From contig JAPPAB010000137.1 of NCBI GenBank assembly GCA_026705765.1, positions 1 through 44,246 on the forward strand: a DNA stretch of 44,246 bases, in the 5' to 3' direction. The notes below the pieces were generated by a model that was given only the letters and a program-made list of their open reading frames with translations, was not told the DNA's origin and did not search any database. Positions 25,258 to 32,945 of this stretch are shown piece by piece. The first letter of the stretch is position 1. Each line of letters starts with the position of its first letter. Source of the DNA: Gemmatimonadota bacterium. GTDB lineage: Bacteria > Latescibacterota > UBA2968. A program made the position numbers and the translations under genes.

Positions 25258-27266
25258 GGCCTACCCGGGTATCCAAGGTGAAAGAGTTTACAGAATGTTT
25301 CTGTAGGTATTTTTAATGGAGATCGTAGCCCCAGCCCAACATTATCCTCTTTGAAAACCGTTCTCATCGCCTCTAATGAAACCGGCTGTGGAAAAGGAAA
25401 TGTGTGCGAAAATCTCAACGCCATGATCTCTGTTTCTGTATTACGACCACACATTTCATAGAGATGCTTCCAATCCAGTATCCCGAGATTTTTAAATTTC
25501 TTGAATAGCACTTTGGGAGTACCTATCTCAACATCATCAAGGTGGGATACCGCCACAATTTGTTTTTTACCACTTACGTACCACAAAATCCGGGCGGGTG
25601 GCTTAAGCATCTTATGGTGAGTTTTCTTTTTATAATAAATGTTATCCCAGCGCAACAATACCTTGGTATTTCCTCCGAAGAGATCTTCGGCTGATTGGTG
25701 GATGTCAATAAGACTCATCGCATAACCTGGGCGAATCGGTATTAGAAAGTAATTCTGAACAGTCCCCAAATTCAAAGGTGAACAGTGTCGGACAAGCTCA
25801 ATATCTGACATATTCTGATAATTACTTGTGGATTCGGGACATAATTCAGCAATAGCAGATAATACTTCTTGGCGTTCAAGGCAACGCGAAAAACAAAATC
25901 TCACAAAACCGTCGTTACATTTTGTAAATCCCATCATCAAAAGATCTGACTCTAGGCTAGGAGTAAGAGAGGCTTGCTCAAATTTCACCATGCTGAGATT
26001 CTTTTCTACGGCCTTGTCAACAGTATCCACAATGAGATAACGTTCGAATAGTGAATCCACAGAAGATGAGACTCTACTAAAAGGTACAGCAAGTATTTTT
26101 TTCCCACTATTCGTGAGAACTCTAAGCGCTATGGCTTTATTTTTTAACCAGAGTATCTTGCATTCATATTGATTGGGCTTCGCAAGAAAAACATTCAATT
26201 TTTCTCTGAAATTACCTTTTCTCTCTCCTTGGACAAGGAATGAATCAAATGGAAAAACTGCAAGTTCACCAGATTTCAATCGGCGCCATTCAAGACTAAA
26301 GCCCGAAACACGAGCGGGTGTATAAGATTGCCTTTCGGAAAGTTCGTGGAGTTGAATAATTAACTCATTCGGGGATAACACCTGAAGCTTAGTCAGTTCG
26401 GAAATTTTCTTTGCCTTTTTTAAAAAAGCTTGGTCCCTTGTAACAAAAGTGTTTATATCGGAAGCAGCAGCCTTTGCTAATTGTCTAACATCGGATTCCT
26501 GGTTTGGCCTATTATCGGGTAAAATTTTCCTTAAAATTTCATCAAAATTTTCAACCAAGCGTGGCTCGGGCTCTACCGGAAAGAAATTTTGGGCTCTATT
26601 TCGGGATTTTATGCGCTGATTGAGATCGCTATTTCGGTTGATTTCATTGAATATTTCATCCGTAACCCGAAGGTTGAGAGAATCTATAAAAAAATCAGAG
26701 AGTAGCTCTTTGGAGGGCCCTGACTTGTCACTATCTATCTCATCAAAATCAAAGAAAATTTGCGCGTCAATAATGACATCAAAAGTGTCATCTGATGTTT
26801 TCGCTTGAAAAAGTTTCAATTGGTCATCTTCGGCCAGAGTAAGACACCAATGAGTCAGAAGATGCCCGTCTTTAGATCGCCCAGGTTTTTCACCAAAGGC
26901 CACAAACCCTAATTGAGGCCAAAGCTTATCCGCTGGAAAATCACGACGGCAATGTAGTTTTATGACCTTCTGGGTAGTAGCAGAATTCTTTAGAAACTCA
27001 ATAAGCTGCTTTGCGATGCCTTGGTCTCGAGAATTTTCTGACACGCAAAGTTGGGCTATACGGAAATAGTTTGTATAAGCAGCAAAAAGAAGATATCCCA
27101 CAAGTTGACCATCATCAGTTTTGGCACCTAACGCGCCTCCTTTTTTTATAAAACCGTCTAAAAGAGTTTCTTTGGTAAGAAAGCCGAGCGTCCTAATGTT
27201 GTGTTTCATTAAATCGTCCACTGCTTCGATATCAGTAGATTTCAGTTGTAAGATAATTGGCTTCAC
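25254..27266 (-). CDS. GNAT acetyltransferase-PIN-PUA-like multidomain protein
   Basis: A 670-aa AT-rich gene. Residues 1-145 form a GNAT domain, with acetyl-CoA loop SRDQGIA (79-85) and LGFVAFGEK at its end. Residues 160-300 form a PIN domain with Asp167 in VIIDAQIFF, Glu204/Glu208 in TDEIFNEIN, Asp259 in ESDVRQLAKAAA and Asp278 in FVTRDQAF, a complete nuclease set. The C-terminal part ends with a PUA/ASCH-like segment (LWYVSG, VGTP-type turn IGTPKVLFKKF, MALRFSHTFPFPQPVSLEAM). GTG at 27266 has AAAGGAAAG upstream. It is the first gene of a three-gene overlapping operon. GNAT toxins acetylate aminoacyl-tRNA and PIN cleaves RNA, so translation is a likely target. Confidence 0.75.
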   Translation of the reverse strand: MKPIILQLKSTDIEAVDDLMKHNIRTLGFLTKETLLDGFIKKGGALGAKTDDGQLVGYLLFAAYTNYFRIAQLCVSENSRDQGIAKQLIEFLKNSATTQKVIKLHCRRDFPADKLWPQLGFVAFGEKPGRSKDGHLLTHWCLTLAEDDQLKLFQAKTSDDTFDVIIDAQIFFDFDEIDSDKSGPSKELLSDFFIDSLNLRVTDEIFNEINRNSDLNQRIKSRNRAQNFFPVEPEPRLVENFDEILRKILPDNRPNQESDVRQLAKAAASDINTFVTRDQAFLKKAKKISELTKLQVLSPNELIIQLHELSERQSYTPARVSGFSLEWRRLKSGELAVFPFDSFLVQGERKGNFREKLNVFLAKPNQYECKILWLKNKAIALRVLTNSGKKILAVPFSRVSSSVDSLFERYLIVDTVDKAVEKNLSMVKFEQASLTPSLESDLLMMGFTKCNDGFVRFCFSRCLERQEVLSAIAELCPESTSNYQNMSDIELVRHCSPLNLGTVQNYFLIPIRPGYAMSLIDIHQSAEDLFGGNTKVLLRWDNIYYKKKTHHKMLKPPARILWYVSGKKQIVAVSHLDDVEIGTPKVLFKKFKNLGILDWKHLYEMCGRNTETEIMALRFSHTFPFPQPVSLEAMRTVFKEDNVGLGLRSPLKIPTETFCKLFHLGYPGRP

Positions 27267-27318
27267 ATCTTTCCTTTCTGCTGTTCCACTACTGCGATGA
27301 CAGACGGGAGCCTACCGC

Positions 27319-27369
27319 GTAGGGGGTACGGGGCCTGCCCCTACATGTCTTAAGCAGGGGACCGTCCCC
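27319..27369. repeat. Two adjacent GC-rich intergenic palindromes
   Basis: GTAGGGG (27319-27325) pairs with CCCCTAC (27338-27344), and GGGGACCGTCCCC (27357-27369) is a perfect hairpin with a one-base centre. They lie in the gap 27267-27516, which otherwise holds no gene. The GTAGGGG...CCCCTAC layout is typical of dispersed intergenic palindromes. Confidence 0.5.
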
Positions 27370-27493
27370 AACACCATCTCGACCATCCCACCAAACCCTC
27401 ATCCTGTCCATCTTTTCATTACTGGATAGAACCACTCCAGTGCAGGCTCTGCCCATCCTGATGAACTGGCCTGACACCAGTTGCACACCGCTT

Positions 27494-27513
27494 CAGACAG
27501 TTTCCACCACATC
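27494..27513 (+). repeat. Direct repeat, left copy, flanking the ATPase pseudogene
   Basis: CAGACAGTTTCCACCACATC occurs here, and again with one mismatch at 28527-28546. The two copies bracket the DUF4143-type ATPase pseudogene almost exactly. Confidence 0.6.
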
Positions 27514-27516
27514 TCA

Positions 27517-28435
27517 TCATCTGAGAAGCATGAAGGTTGACAGGGGCATGCTAACGATTCGGGGATCGTCAACTTCTTCGGAATTGTCCTGCGTGATCAG
27601 CAGGCCAAAAGCGGCATTGTTCACTGATTTTTCGAGAAATGACCGAATGCCCAGCGTATCCCGTAAGGGATCTATCCTGCGTTGATATTTGATTTCTACC
27701 GGCACGCGTTGAGCACCGACAGTCAAAACAAAATCCACTTCGCGGTCTATTCCCCGTTCGGGAAAATGGGCGATGTCCAATCCGTGAATCGTCGAGGCAG
27801 TTGCGCCGAAAATACTCTCCGCGAGATGCCCGGCTAATGTGGTGAGTTCAGGACGCTCTGTCAGGGCTTCCGACGTCAATAGTGTTAGTGCGCCCTGCCA
27901 GACTATACCAGCCTCTTTCAGTCTCCAGTTCGGAACTTTCAGTAACGACAACTTTCACAGAGGCATTATCTACGAGAAACTTGAGTTGTGCATCCCAGCC
28001 GTCCAGATTCTGAATCTCGTCAAAAAAGAGATATGCCTTCTGGCCATCTCGCGCTAACGCATTGAAACGCGCCCCTGTTATCTTTCGTTCAAACCAGCGG
28101 GAAATGGCGAGAATCGGATCCTCTATCCTTTGCAACGATGCCAATTCCTCAAACTGCACGCGAAGGATGCTTGTGGGAGGCACGCCTTCGTCGAGCAAAT
28201 CCGCAATAATTTGAAACTGTGCCGTCGTCTTTCCTACCTGGCGCGGGCCTCGCACCACGATGATAGGAGCTATCTCCGCATCCAGACGGCGACGCATCTG
28301 CACGACCAGATGGCGGCGCGTTTGCGGTTGCAGAGGCATGGGATCGCCCTCCCACCACGGGTTCAGATCACGCAAGTCAGCGACCAATTGCGGCGGGAGC
28401 CCGCTATCGGCAAAAAGCGAATCCTGACTGCTCAT
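27517..28435 (-). pseudogene. Decayed AAA_14/DUF4143 ATPase
   Basis: The N-terminal part (from ATG 28435, GAAAGGA box) is an AAA_14 ATPase: Walker A GPRQVGKTT, Walker B AYLFFDEIQNL and the following KVVVTESS...SLAGR...TIDVG segment. Its frame stops at 27848. From about 27880 a different frame encodes the C-terminal DUF4143 end, with REVDFVLTVGAQRVPVEIKYQRR and FGLLITQD. Intact members are about 400-450 aa; here roughly 150 middle residues are missing and the two halves are out of frame. This indicates an internal deletion with frameshift. The intact family is often mobile and associated with defence islands. Confidence 0.8.
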
Positions 28436-28526
28436 GATCAATCCTTTCTCCAAAGTATTGCATTTCGACAACGCGAAACGCCAGCTACCTCCACATCCCA
28501 ATAATATACAGCATCAGTGCCAAATC

Positions 28527-28546
28527 CAGACAATTTCCACCACATC
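28527..28546 (+). repeat. Direct repeat, right copy, flanking the ATPase pseudogene
   Basis: CAGACAATTTCCACCACATC matches the copy at 27494-27513 in 19 of 20 bases. It lies just upstream of the pseudogene start. Confidence 0.6.
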
Positions 28547-28586
28547 CCGTCCATCCCTATATGCACTAAATGAGCGACCTGCCTTT

Positions 28587-28620
28587 CATCCTGTCCATCC
28601 TTCCATCCTGCCTATCCTGA
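28587..28620. repeat. Short-period intergenic repeat (CATCCTG/CCATCC words)
   Basis: CATCCTGTCCATC, CCATCCTG and CTATCCTG follow one another here, and similar words (CATCCTGTCCATC, CCCATCCTGATG) occur at about 27400-27463 on the other side of the pseudogene. The repeat reaches the last codons of the sulfatase gene. Confidence 0.5.
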
Positions 28621-29943
28621 TCCAAAGTGTCTCCCTTCTTTAGCTGCTTGCCATTGGTCTTCTGTGTCGATCTCGGCACCGGAATCGCCCTGTTGTTTCA
28701 TCCAGCAATCGAGCTCGGCAGACAGGCTTTTCTTCGCCTCTGCGTGCGCGGGATCATCGGCCAGATTATTCAACTCGCAGGGATCCTCATCCATGCGATA
28801 CAACTGCTCGGGCGGGCGGCGCATGTATCGATCCACCAAAAACCGCGTATGCTCATTAAACGTCGTATCAAAAACCCACGTTGGCCAGTACTGATGCCAT
28901 CGAAACTGCCCCATCAGATGCTTCTCAATATAGATCGCCTCGGGCGTCAAATTGCGAATATAGTGATACGTACCATCCGTCACCGCGCGAATCGGATAGG
29001 GCGGACCCTCGGGAATATTATTATGCATAAAATACGCGAACGCCCGATGCGCATCTGCCTCGCCCAAAAGCACAGACATAAAACTCGACCCATCAAAATC
29101 AATCGCATCGGAATCACCGCCCGCAGCCTCAATCAGCGTTGGCGCGACATCCTCATACTGAATAACCGCATCGGTATATCCCGGCTTCACCACGCCGGGC
29201 CAGCGCACAATAAAACCCGTATGAACACCCGTATTCCAATTTGTCCACTTGCACCCGGGAAACTGCGACCCCTGCTCAGACGTAAAAATCACCAGCGTAT
29301 TATCCGCCTTCCCGGACTCATCCAGCACCGCGAGAATCTCACCGACCTCCTGATCCAGCACCTCAATCTCCGCCAAATACCTGGCATAATCGCTCCGCGT
29401 CTCCTCTGTATCTGCCAGATACGGAGGCAACTTCAACGCATCCAGATCAAAATGCTCGGGATTGCCCAGCGTCCACGGCGCGTGCGGCTCAAAAAGACCC
29501 GCCACAAGACAAAAAGGCGTATCCCGACACGCTTCCACAAACGCGCGAATACCCGCAACGCCAAACTCGGGATCGGGATGTGTGCATCCCCCCTCAATAC
29601 CCGGCACATATTCAAACGGAAAACTCTTATTGGGACCCACGTGCTTCTTGCCACAAAGCCCCACGCGATACCCCAGATCCCCCAGAAAATGCGGAAGACT
29701 CTTCGTCCCCGGACGCGCGGCAGAATGATTCCAGCACGAACCATTGCGCGCTGGGTACAACCCCGTATAAAGCGCCGTACGACACGGATTGCACATCGCC
29801 ATAGGCAAATACGCCCGATTAAAAACCAGACCTTCCCGCGCCAAACCGTCAATATTCGGCGTATCCACATTCTGCCCACCGTAAAGCGACAAATCGAGAT
29901 ACGTCGCATCATCTGCAATCATAATCAAAATATTCGGTCCCAT
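28612..29943 (-). CDS. Sulfatase
   Basis: A 443-aa sulfatase. Cys51-Asn-Pro-Cys-Arg is the C-x-P-x-R site, with the next Arg/Thr segment TALYTGLYPAR. Metal ligands are in IMIADD and in FTSEQGSQFPG, where the usual SD-H/N-G reads SEQG. GKKHVG replaces the commoner GKWHLG. There is no signal peptide. ATG at 29943 has AAGGAGG seven bases upstream, and its start overlaps the end of the next sulfatase-like gene by 19 bases, so they are co-transcribed. The SEQG and KKHVG pattern is seen in heparan N-sulfatase-like proteins, so an N-sulfoglucosamine substrate is possible but unproven. Confidence 0.9.
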   Translation of the reverse strand: MGPNILIMIADDATYLDLSLYGGQNVDTPNIDGLAREGLVFNRAYLPMAMCNPCRTALYTGLYPARNGSCWNHSAARPGTKSLPHFLGDLGYRVGLCGKKHVGPNKSFPFEYVPGIEGGCTHPDPEFGVAGIRAFVEACRDTPFCLVAGLFEPHAPWTLGNPEHFDLDALKLPPYLADTEETRSDYARYLAEIEVLDQEVGEILAVLDESGKADNTLVIFTSEQGSQFPGCKWTNWNTGVHTGFIVRWPGVVKPGYTDAVIQYEDVAPTLIEAAGGDSDAIDFDGSSFMSVLLGEADAHRAFAYFMHNNIPEGPPYPIRAVTDGTYHYIRNLTPEAIYIEKHLMGQFRWHQYWPTWVFDTTFNEHTRFLVDRYMRRPPEQLYRMDEDPCELNNLADDPAHAEAKKSLSAELDCWMKQQGDSGAEIDTEDQWQAAKEGRHFGSG

Positions 29944-31382
29944 AACCCCTCCTTTTTAAGTCCCAACCGAATCAACAATTCCGACGGCGCATCAATAGCG
30001 CGCAACTTTTCAACCATCAAACGCTGCATACGGGCCAGAGCATCTGATTCACCATCGGCGAGATCATTCTCCTGCTCGGGATCCGAAGGCATGTGATACA
30101 ACCGCGTCTTGTGCTTCTCGGGATGTCGCGCAGGCGTCTGCTTGCTCCGAAGCACATCGGCGCCCCAATCAAACTGATTCCGATTCGCAATAATACTCGA
30201 ATACGCATACACCGGCGGATTGGACTCATCCACCCCCTGCAACAGCACATACTCCCCATCGGTAATATTGCACGTCCCCGAAAACTGACCGTACAAAATC
30301 GCATCGCGCCCGGGCGCATCCTCATCCCGCAGAAACGGAATCAAACTCTGCCCGTGCAAATTCACCCCATCGGGCACCCCCAACCCCATAGCCTCTACCA
30401 CAGTCGGAAAATAATCAACCGGCTGCGCAAACTGCACAGGACGCGCACCGTGACCAAACTCGGGATGCCACACAATCATCGGAATCCGCGTAATCTCATT
30501 CCAGAGCACCCAGTTCTTTCCCGTGCGCCCGTGATCGCCATTGTGCGTCCCGTGATCCGACGCGAGAATAATCATCGTATCATCCATCAACCCCATATTC
30601 TCAACCTGATCGAGAAAATGCCCCACCCAGCGATCCACCATCGTCACCTCACCCGCATAAATCGCCTGCACCCGCTTCAACTCCGCCTCCGTCAAATTGC
30701 CATCCACCCAATCGTAAGGCGCAACCGGATACTCCATCACATCGTCTTCCGAATCATCGTACAACTTCACATAGTGGCGTGGCGGATCCCATGGTTCGTG
30801 CGGATCAAAAGAATCAATCATCAAAAAGAACTCTTGATCGGCATTGTGCTGAAGCCACCGCGCCGCCCTCGAAAACAACTGCGGCGAAAACCAGTCGCGC
30901 TCTTCTTTCCGGATATATTGCGCATTGCGAAAATGCGGTTGCTCGGGCCTGTTATGCGGCGGATAATCCAGCGTCCGATTCTCAAAAACAATATCCGAAT
31001 CCGTCACATACCGGTCCCGCTCCTGCCCGCGCACAAAATCAAATCCCGAAAACGGACGCCAGTACCCACTGCCCGGATTGCTCGTCCAATGGTGATACAC
31101 ATCCGTAAAAAAATAGGACACCTTACCCGCCTCATGCACCGTCCCACCCAGTGTCACATCATCAGGCTCTATACCGCCCCATCCCCGCCATGGAAACTCG
31201 TATCGCCCCGTCGCAATATCCCGGCGACACGGCAGCGTGGGATACGAAGCCAAATACGCATTCTCAAAAACCGCGCCCCGCTCGGCAAAACGATCTATAT
31301 TCGGCGTGTGAATCCGCGAATTGTCATAACACCCCACGTGATCTCGACGCCATGTATCCAGCACAATCAAAATAACATTCAT
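29925..31382 (-). CDS. Sulfatase-family hydrolase with Thr at the formylglycine position
   Basis: A 485-aa member of the sulfatase fold: IVLDTWRRDHVGCY at the N terminus, HTPNIDRFAERG, and the metal site ASDHGTHNGDHG. At the place of C-x-P-x-R the protein reads Thr49-Leu-Pro-Cys-Arg53 in SYPTLPCRRD. The codon for residue 49 is ACG, so neither Cys nor Ser is available for conversion to formylglycine. Metal ligands look intact. Thr is the nucleophile in other alkaline-phosphatase-superfamily hydrolases, such as nucleotide pyrophosphatases, so a phosphodiesterase or unmodified-nucleophile activity is possible. The GAGGAG box precedes ATG at 31382. It sits between a TIM-barrel gene and an ordinary sulfatase. 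Confidence 0.85.
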   Translation of the reverse strand: MNVILIVLDTWRRDHVGCYDNSRIHTPNIDRFAERGAVFENAYLASYPTLPCRRDIATGRYEFPWRGWGGIEPDDVTLGGTVHEAGKVSYFFTDVYHHWTSNPGSGYWRPFSGFDFVRGQERDRYVTDSDIVFENRTLDYPPHNRPEQPHFRNAQYIRKEERDWFSPQLFSRAARWLQHNADQEFFLMIDSFDPHEPWDPPRHYVKLYDDSEDDVMEYPVAPYDWVDGNLTEAELKRVQAIYAGEVTMVDRWVGHFLDQVENMGLMDDTMIILASDHGTHNGDHGRTGKNWVLWNEITRIPMIVWHPEFGHGARPVQFAQPVDYFPTVVEAMGLGVPDGVNLHGQSLIPFLRDEDAPGRDAILYGQFSGTCNITDGEYVLLQGVDESNPPVYAYSSIIANRNQFDWGADVLRSKQTPARHPEKHKTRLYHMPSDPEQENDLADGESDALARMQRLMVEKLRAIDAPSELLIRLGLKKEGLWDRIF

Positions 31383-31392
31383 AAAAAACTCC

Positions 31393-32055
31393 TCATGTTA
31401 AAACCCCTTCTACCCTCACCCGCAGATCCGCCACAGAACCACCCGCGGTATTGAGCACCGCAGGACCATCATAACCATTCGCCTTGAGCGCGAGGACCAC
31501 ATCCATATCATCCTCCCCAATCGTCACCATACCCATACGCTCCACATACTTATCCACAATCCCAACAGCGTTATCAACATCCATCGCATTGAGCCAGATA
31601 TGTGCGCGCTCGGGCAAATCGGGCATCAAAACATCAAAATCCGCCGCACTTTCCAAACACGTATCCACCCCATTCCCGATATTCAGCGTCACATCTGGAA
31701 TATTCTCAAGCAACGCCTGCACACCCCTCACCAGAGCCTCGCGCGCCTCGCGGGAACGCGCACCACAGAGAAAACTCGCACACCGCAAGCGAAGAGCCCG
31801 CGCCAGATGAACATCCCACTCAACCTGCCGAAAATTAGAACCTGGATCATCGCGCACATGTAACCCCATCAACGCCACACCCGCATCGTCAAAATAATCG
31901 CGAATCATCCTCACCGAAGCATCTGGATGAAAAGGCGAACTCGCCGTAAACGCACAATGCAACACCATAGCATCAAAACCCGCTGCCTTTGCAATCTTCA
32001 AGGCAGCGGGCAACACGGCTTTTGGACACATAACAGGATCAAAACACAAACGCAC
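31393..32055 (-). CDS. Short TIM-barrel isomerase-like protein
   Basis: A 220-aa protein of the AP-endonuclease-2/sugar isomerase fold. It has FDAMVLHCAF, MGLHVRDDPG, LRCASFLCGA, VTLNIGNGVD and HIWLNAMDV strands, then VTIGEDDMD and GYDGPAVLNTAGG. It is about 50 residues shorter than the isomerase at 20397-21218, and some usual metal-binding Glu/His residues appear replaced, so catalysis is uncertain. GTG at 32055 has a perfect AAGGAGG seven bases upstream. It precedes the Thr-type sulfatase homologue by 10 bases in the same operon. Confidence 0.7.
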   Translation of the reverse strand: MRLCFDPVMCPKAVLPAALKIAKAAGFDAMVLHCAFTASSPFHPDASVRMIRDYFDDAGVALMGLHVRDDPGSNFRQVEWDVHLARALRLRCASFLCGARSREAREALVRGVQALLENIPDVTLNIGNGVDTCLESAADFDVLMPDLPERAHIWLNAMDVDNAVGIVDKYVERMGMVTIGEDDMDVVLALKANGYDGPAVLNTAGGSVADLRVRVEGVLT

Positions 32056-32130
32056 AATAAGCCTCCTTCTCTCTTTCCCTCAACCCCCAATCGGTCAGCT
32101 ATCAGCCCAACCAGCCCCAGTCCCTCTTTT

Positions 32131-32159
32131 TCATCTGCGTTCATCTGCGTCATCTGCGG
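32131..32159. repeat. Short tandem repeat, three CATCTGCG units
   Basis: TCATCTGCGT, TCATCTGCGT and CATCTGCGG stand in tandem in the 113-base gap between the PhyH and TIM-barrel genes. Just upstream is GGTCAGCTATCAGC, another repeat-like word. No gene or terminator is seen in the gap. Confidence 0.65.
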
Positions 32160-32168
32160 ATCACACTT

Positions 32169-32945
32169 CTACATCCCCTCCCAATACGCCCACATATCAT
32201 CCGGATCTTCAAACTTGAGATCATCCCAATTCGTCCATCGAAAACGCGTAATAATCGCCATGCGAATCTCATTGCTACAATTCATACTCGCGCTGTGAAT
32301 CAAATGACTGTGCCAGATCATCGCGGACCCCGCTGGCCCTGAAATCTCCTCATAATCCTCCTCATCCCAATCGAGAATCTCCAGCGGCCTCGTCGAACGC
32401 GGTTCGCCCTCGTAAATCGGCAAATCGTAAAACTTCTTACCCAGACTCACCCGCGAATGGGTCTTGAAATAATCCGCCATGTGTTTATGCGTCCCCGGCC
32501 ACACGCAGGTACCACCACCCTGGGGCTTCACATCATTGAGATACAGCGTAATACCCACCGTCCAATTATTCACAACACCGCTGCCAAGCCCGTGCCCATC
32601 CATGTGATTACCCCTGGGTTCTTCCCACTCCCCACCCTGCGGAAACCGCAAATTTGCCGACGTAACTGGTGGATGCAAAGGCGCCAAACGCCCCTTACCA
32701 GCCAACTCTTCAACCATACTGTACAGCGGCGAATCGTAAACCAACGCGTGAAACGCCGCGTGCCCATCCATCCCCTGAGACCCCTCTTTCCCAACCCACG
32801 TAGAAGGATCATTGCGATCCACAGGCAAATGATCCCAAATCACATCTCGCGCGGCTTCCATCTGTTCGGGCGTCACCACATCGCGTTTAATCACATAGCC
32901 CTTCTCTCGAAACGCCTCTTTATCATCAACCGTCAAATAAGCCAT
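32169..32945 (-). CDS. Phytanoyl-CoA dioxygenase family protein
   Basis: A 258-aa Fe(II)/2-oxoglutarate oxygenase of the PhyH family. The iron-binding His114-x-Asp116 is in GNHMDGHGLG; the distal His is in MIWHSHLIHSAS, and the 2-oxoglutarate Arg lies in IRMAIITRFRW. The GGGTCVWPGTHK loop is characteristic. Bacterial members hydroxylate small molecules; the substrate here is unknown. Its ATG shares one base with the stop of the upstream sulfatase gene (TGATG), so expression is coupled. Co-operonic placement suggests oxidation of a sulfated or desulfated product. Confidence 0.9.
   Translation of the reverse strand: MAYLTVDDKEAFREKGYVIKRDVVTPEQMEAARDVIWDHLPVDRNDPSTWVGKEGSQGMDGHAAFHALVYDSPLYSMVEELAGKGRLAPLHPPVTSANLRFPQGGEWEEPRGNHMDGHGLGSGVVNNWTVGITLYLNDVKPQGGGTCVWPGTHKHMADYFKTHSRVSLGKKFYDLPIYEGEPRSTRPLEILDWDEEDYEEISGPAGSAMIWHSHLIHSASMNCSNEIRMAIITRFRWTNWDDLKFEDPDDMWAYWEGM

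Noticed and set aside
27289-27486. 65-codon frame in the gap before the GNAT-PIN gene
   Set aside because: It covers GC-rich palindromes, has no family resemblance and no clear ribosome site.
32131-32159. Tandem CATCTGCG units considered as a CRISPR fragment
   Set aside because: Units of 9-10 bases without spacers; no cas genes nearby.
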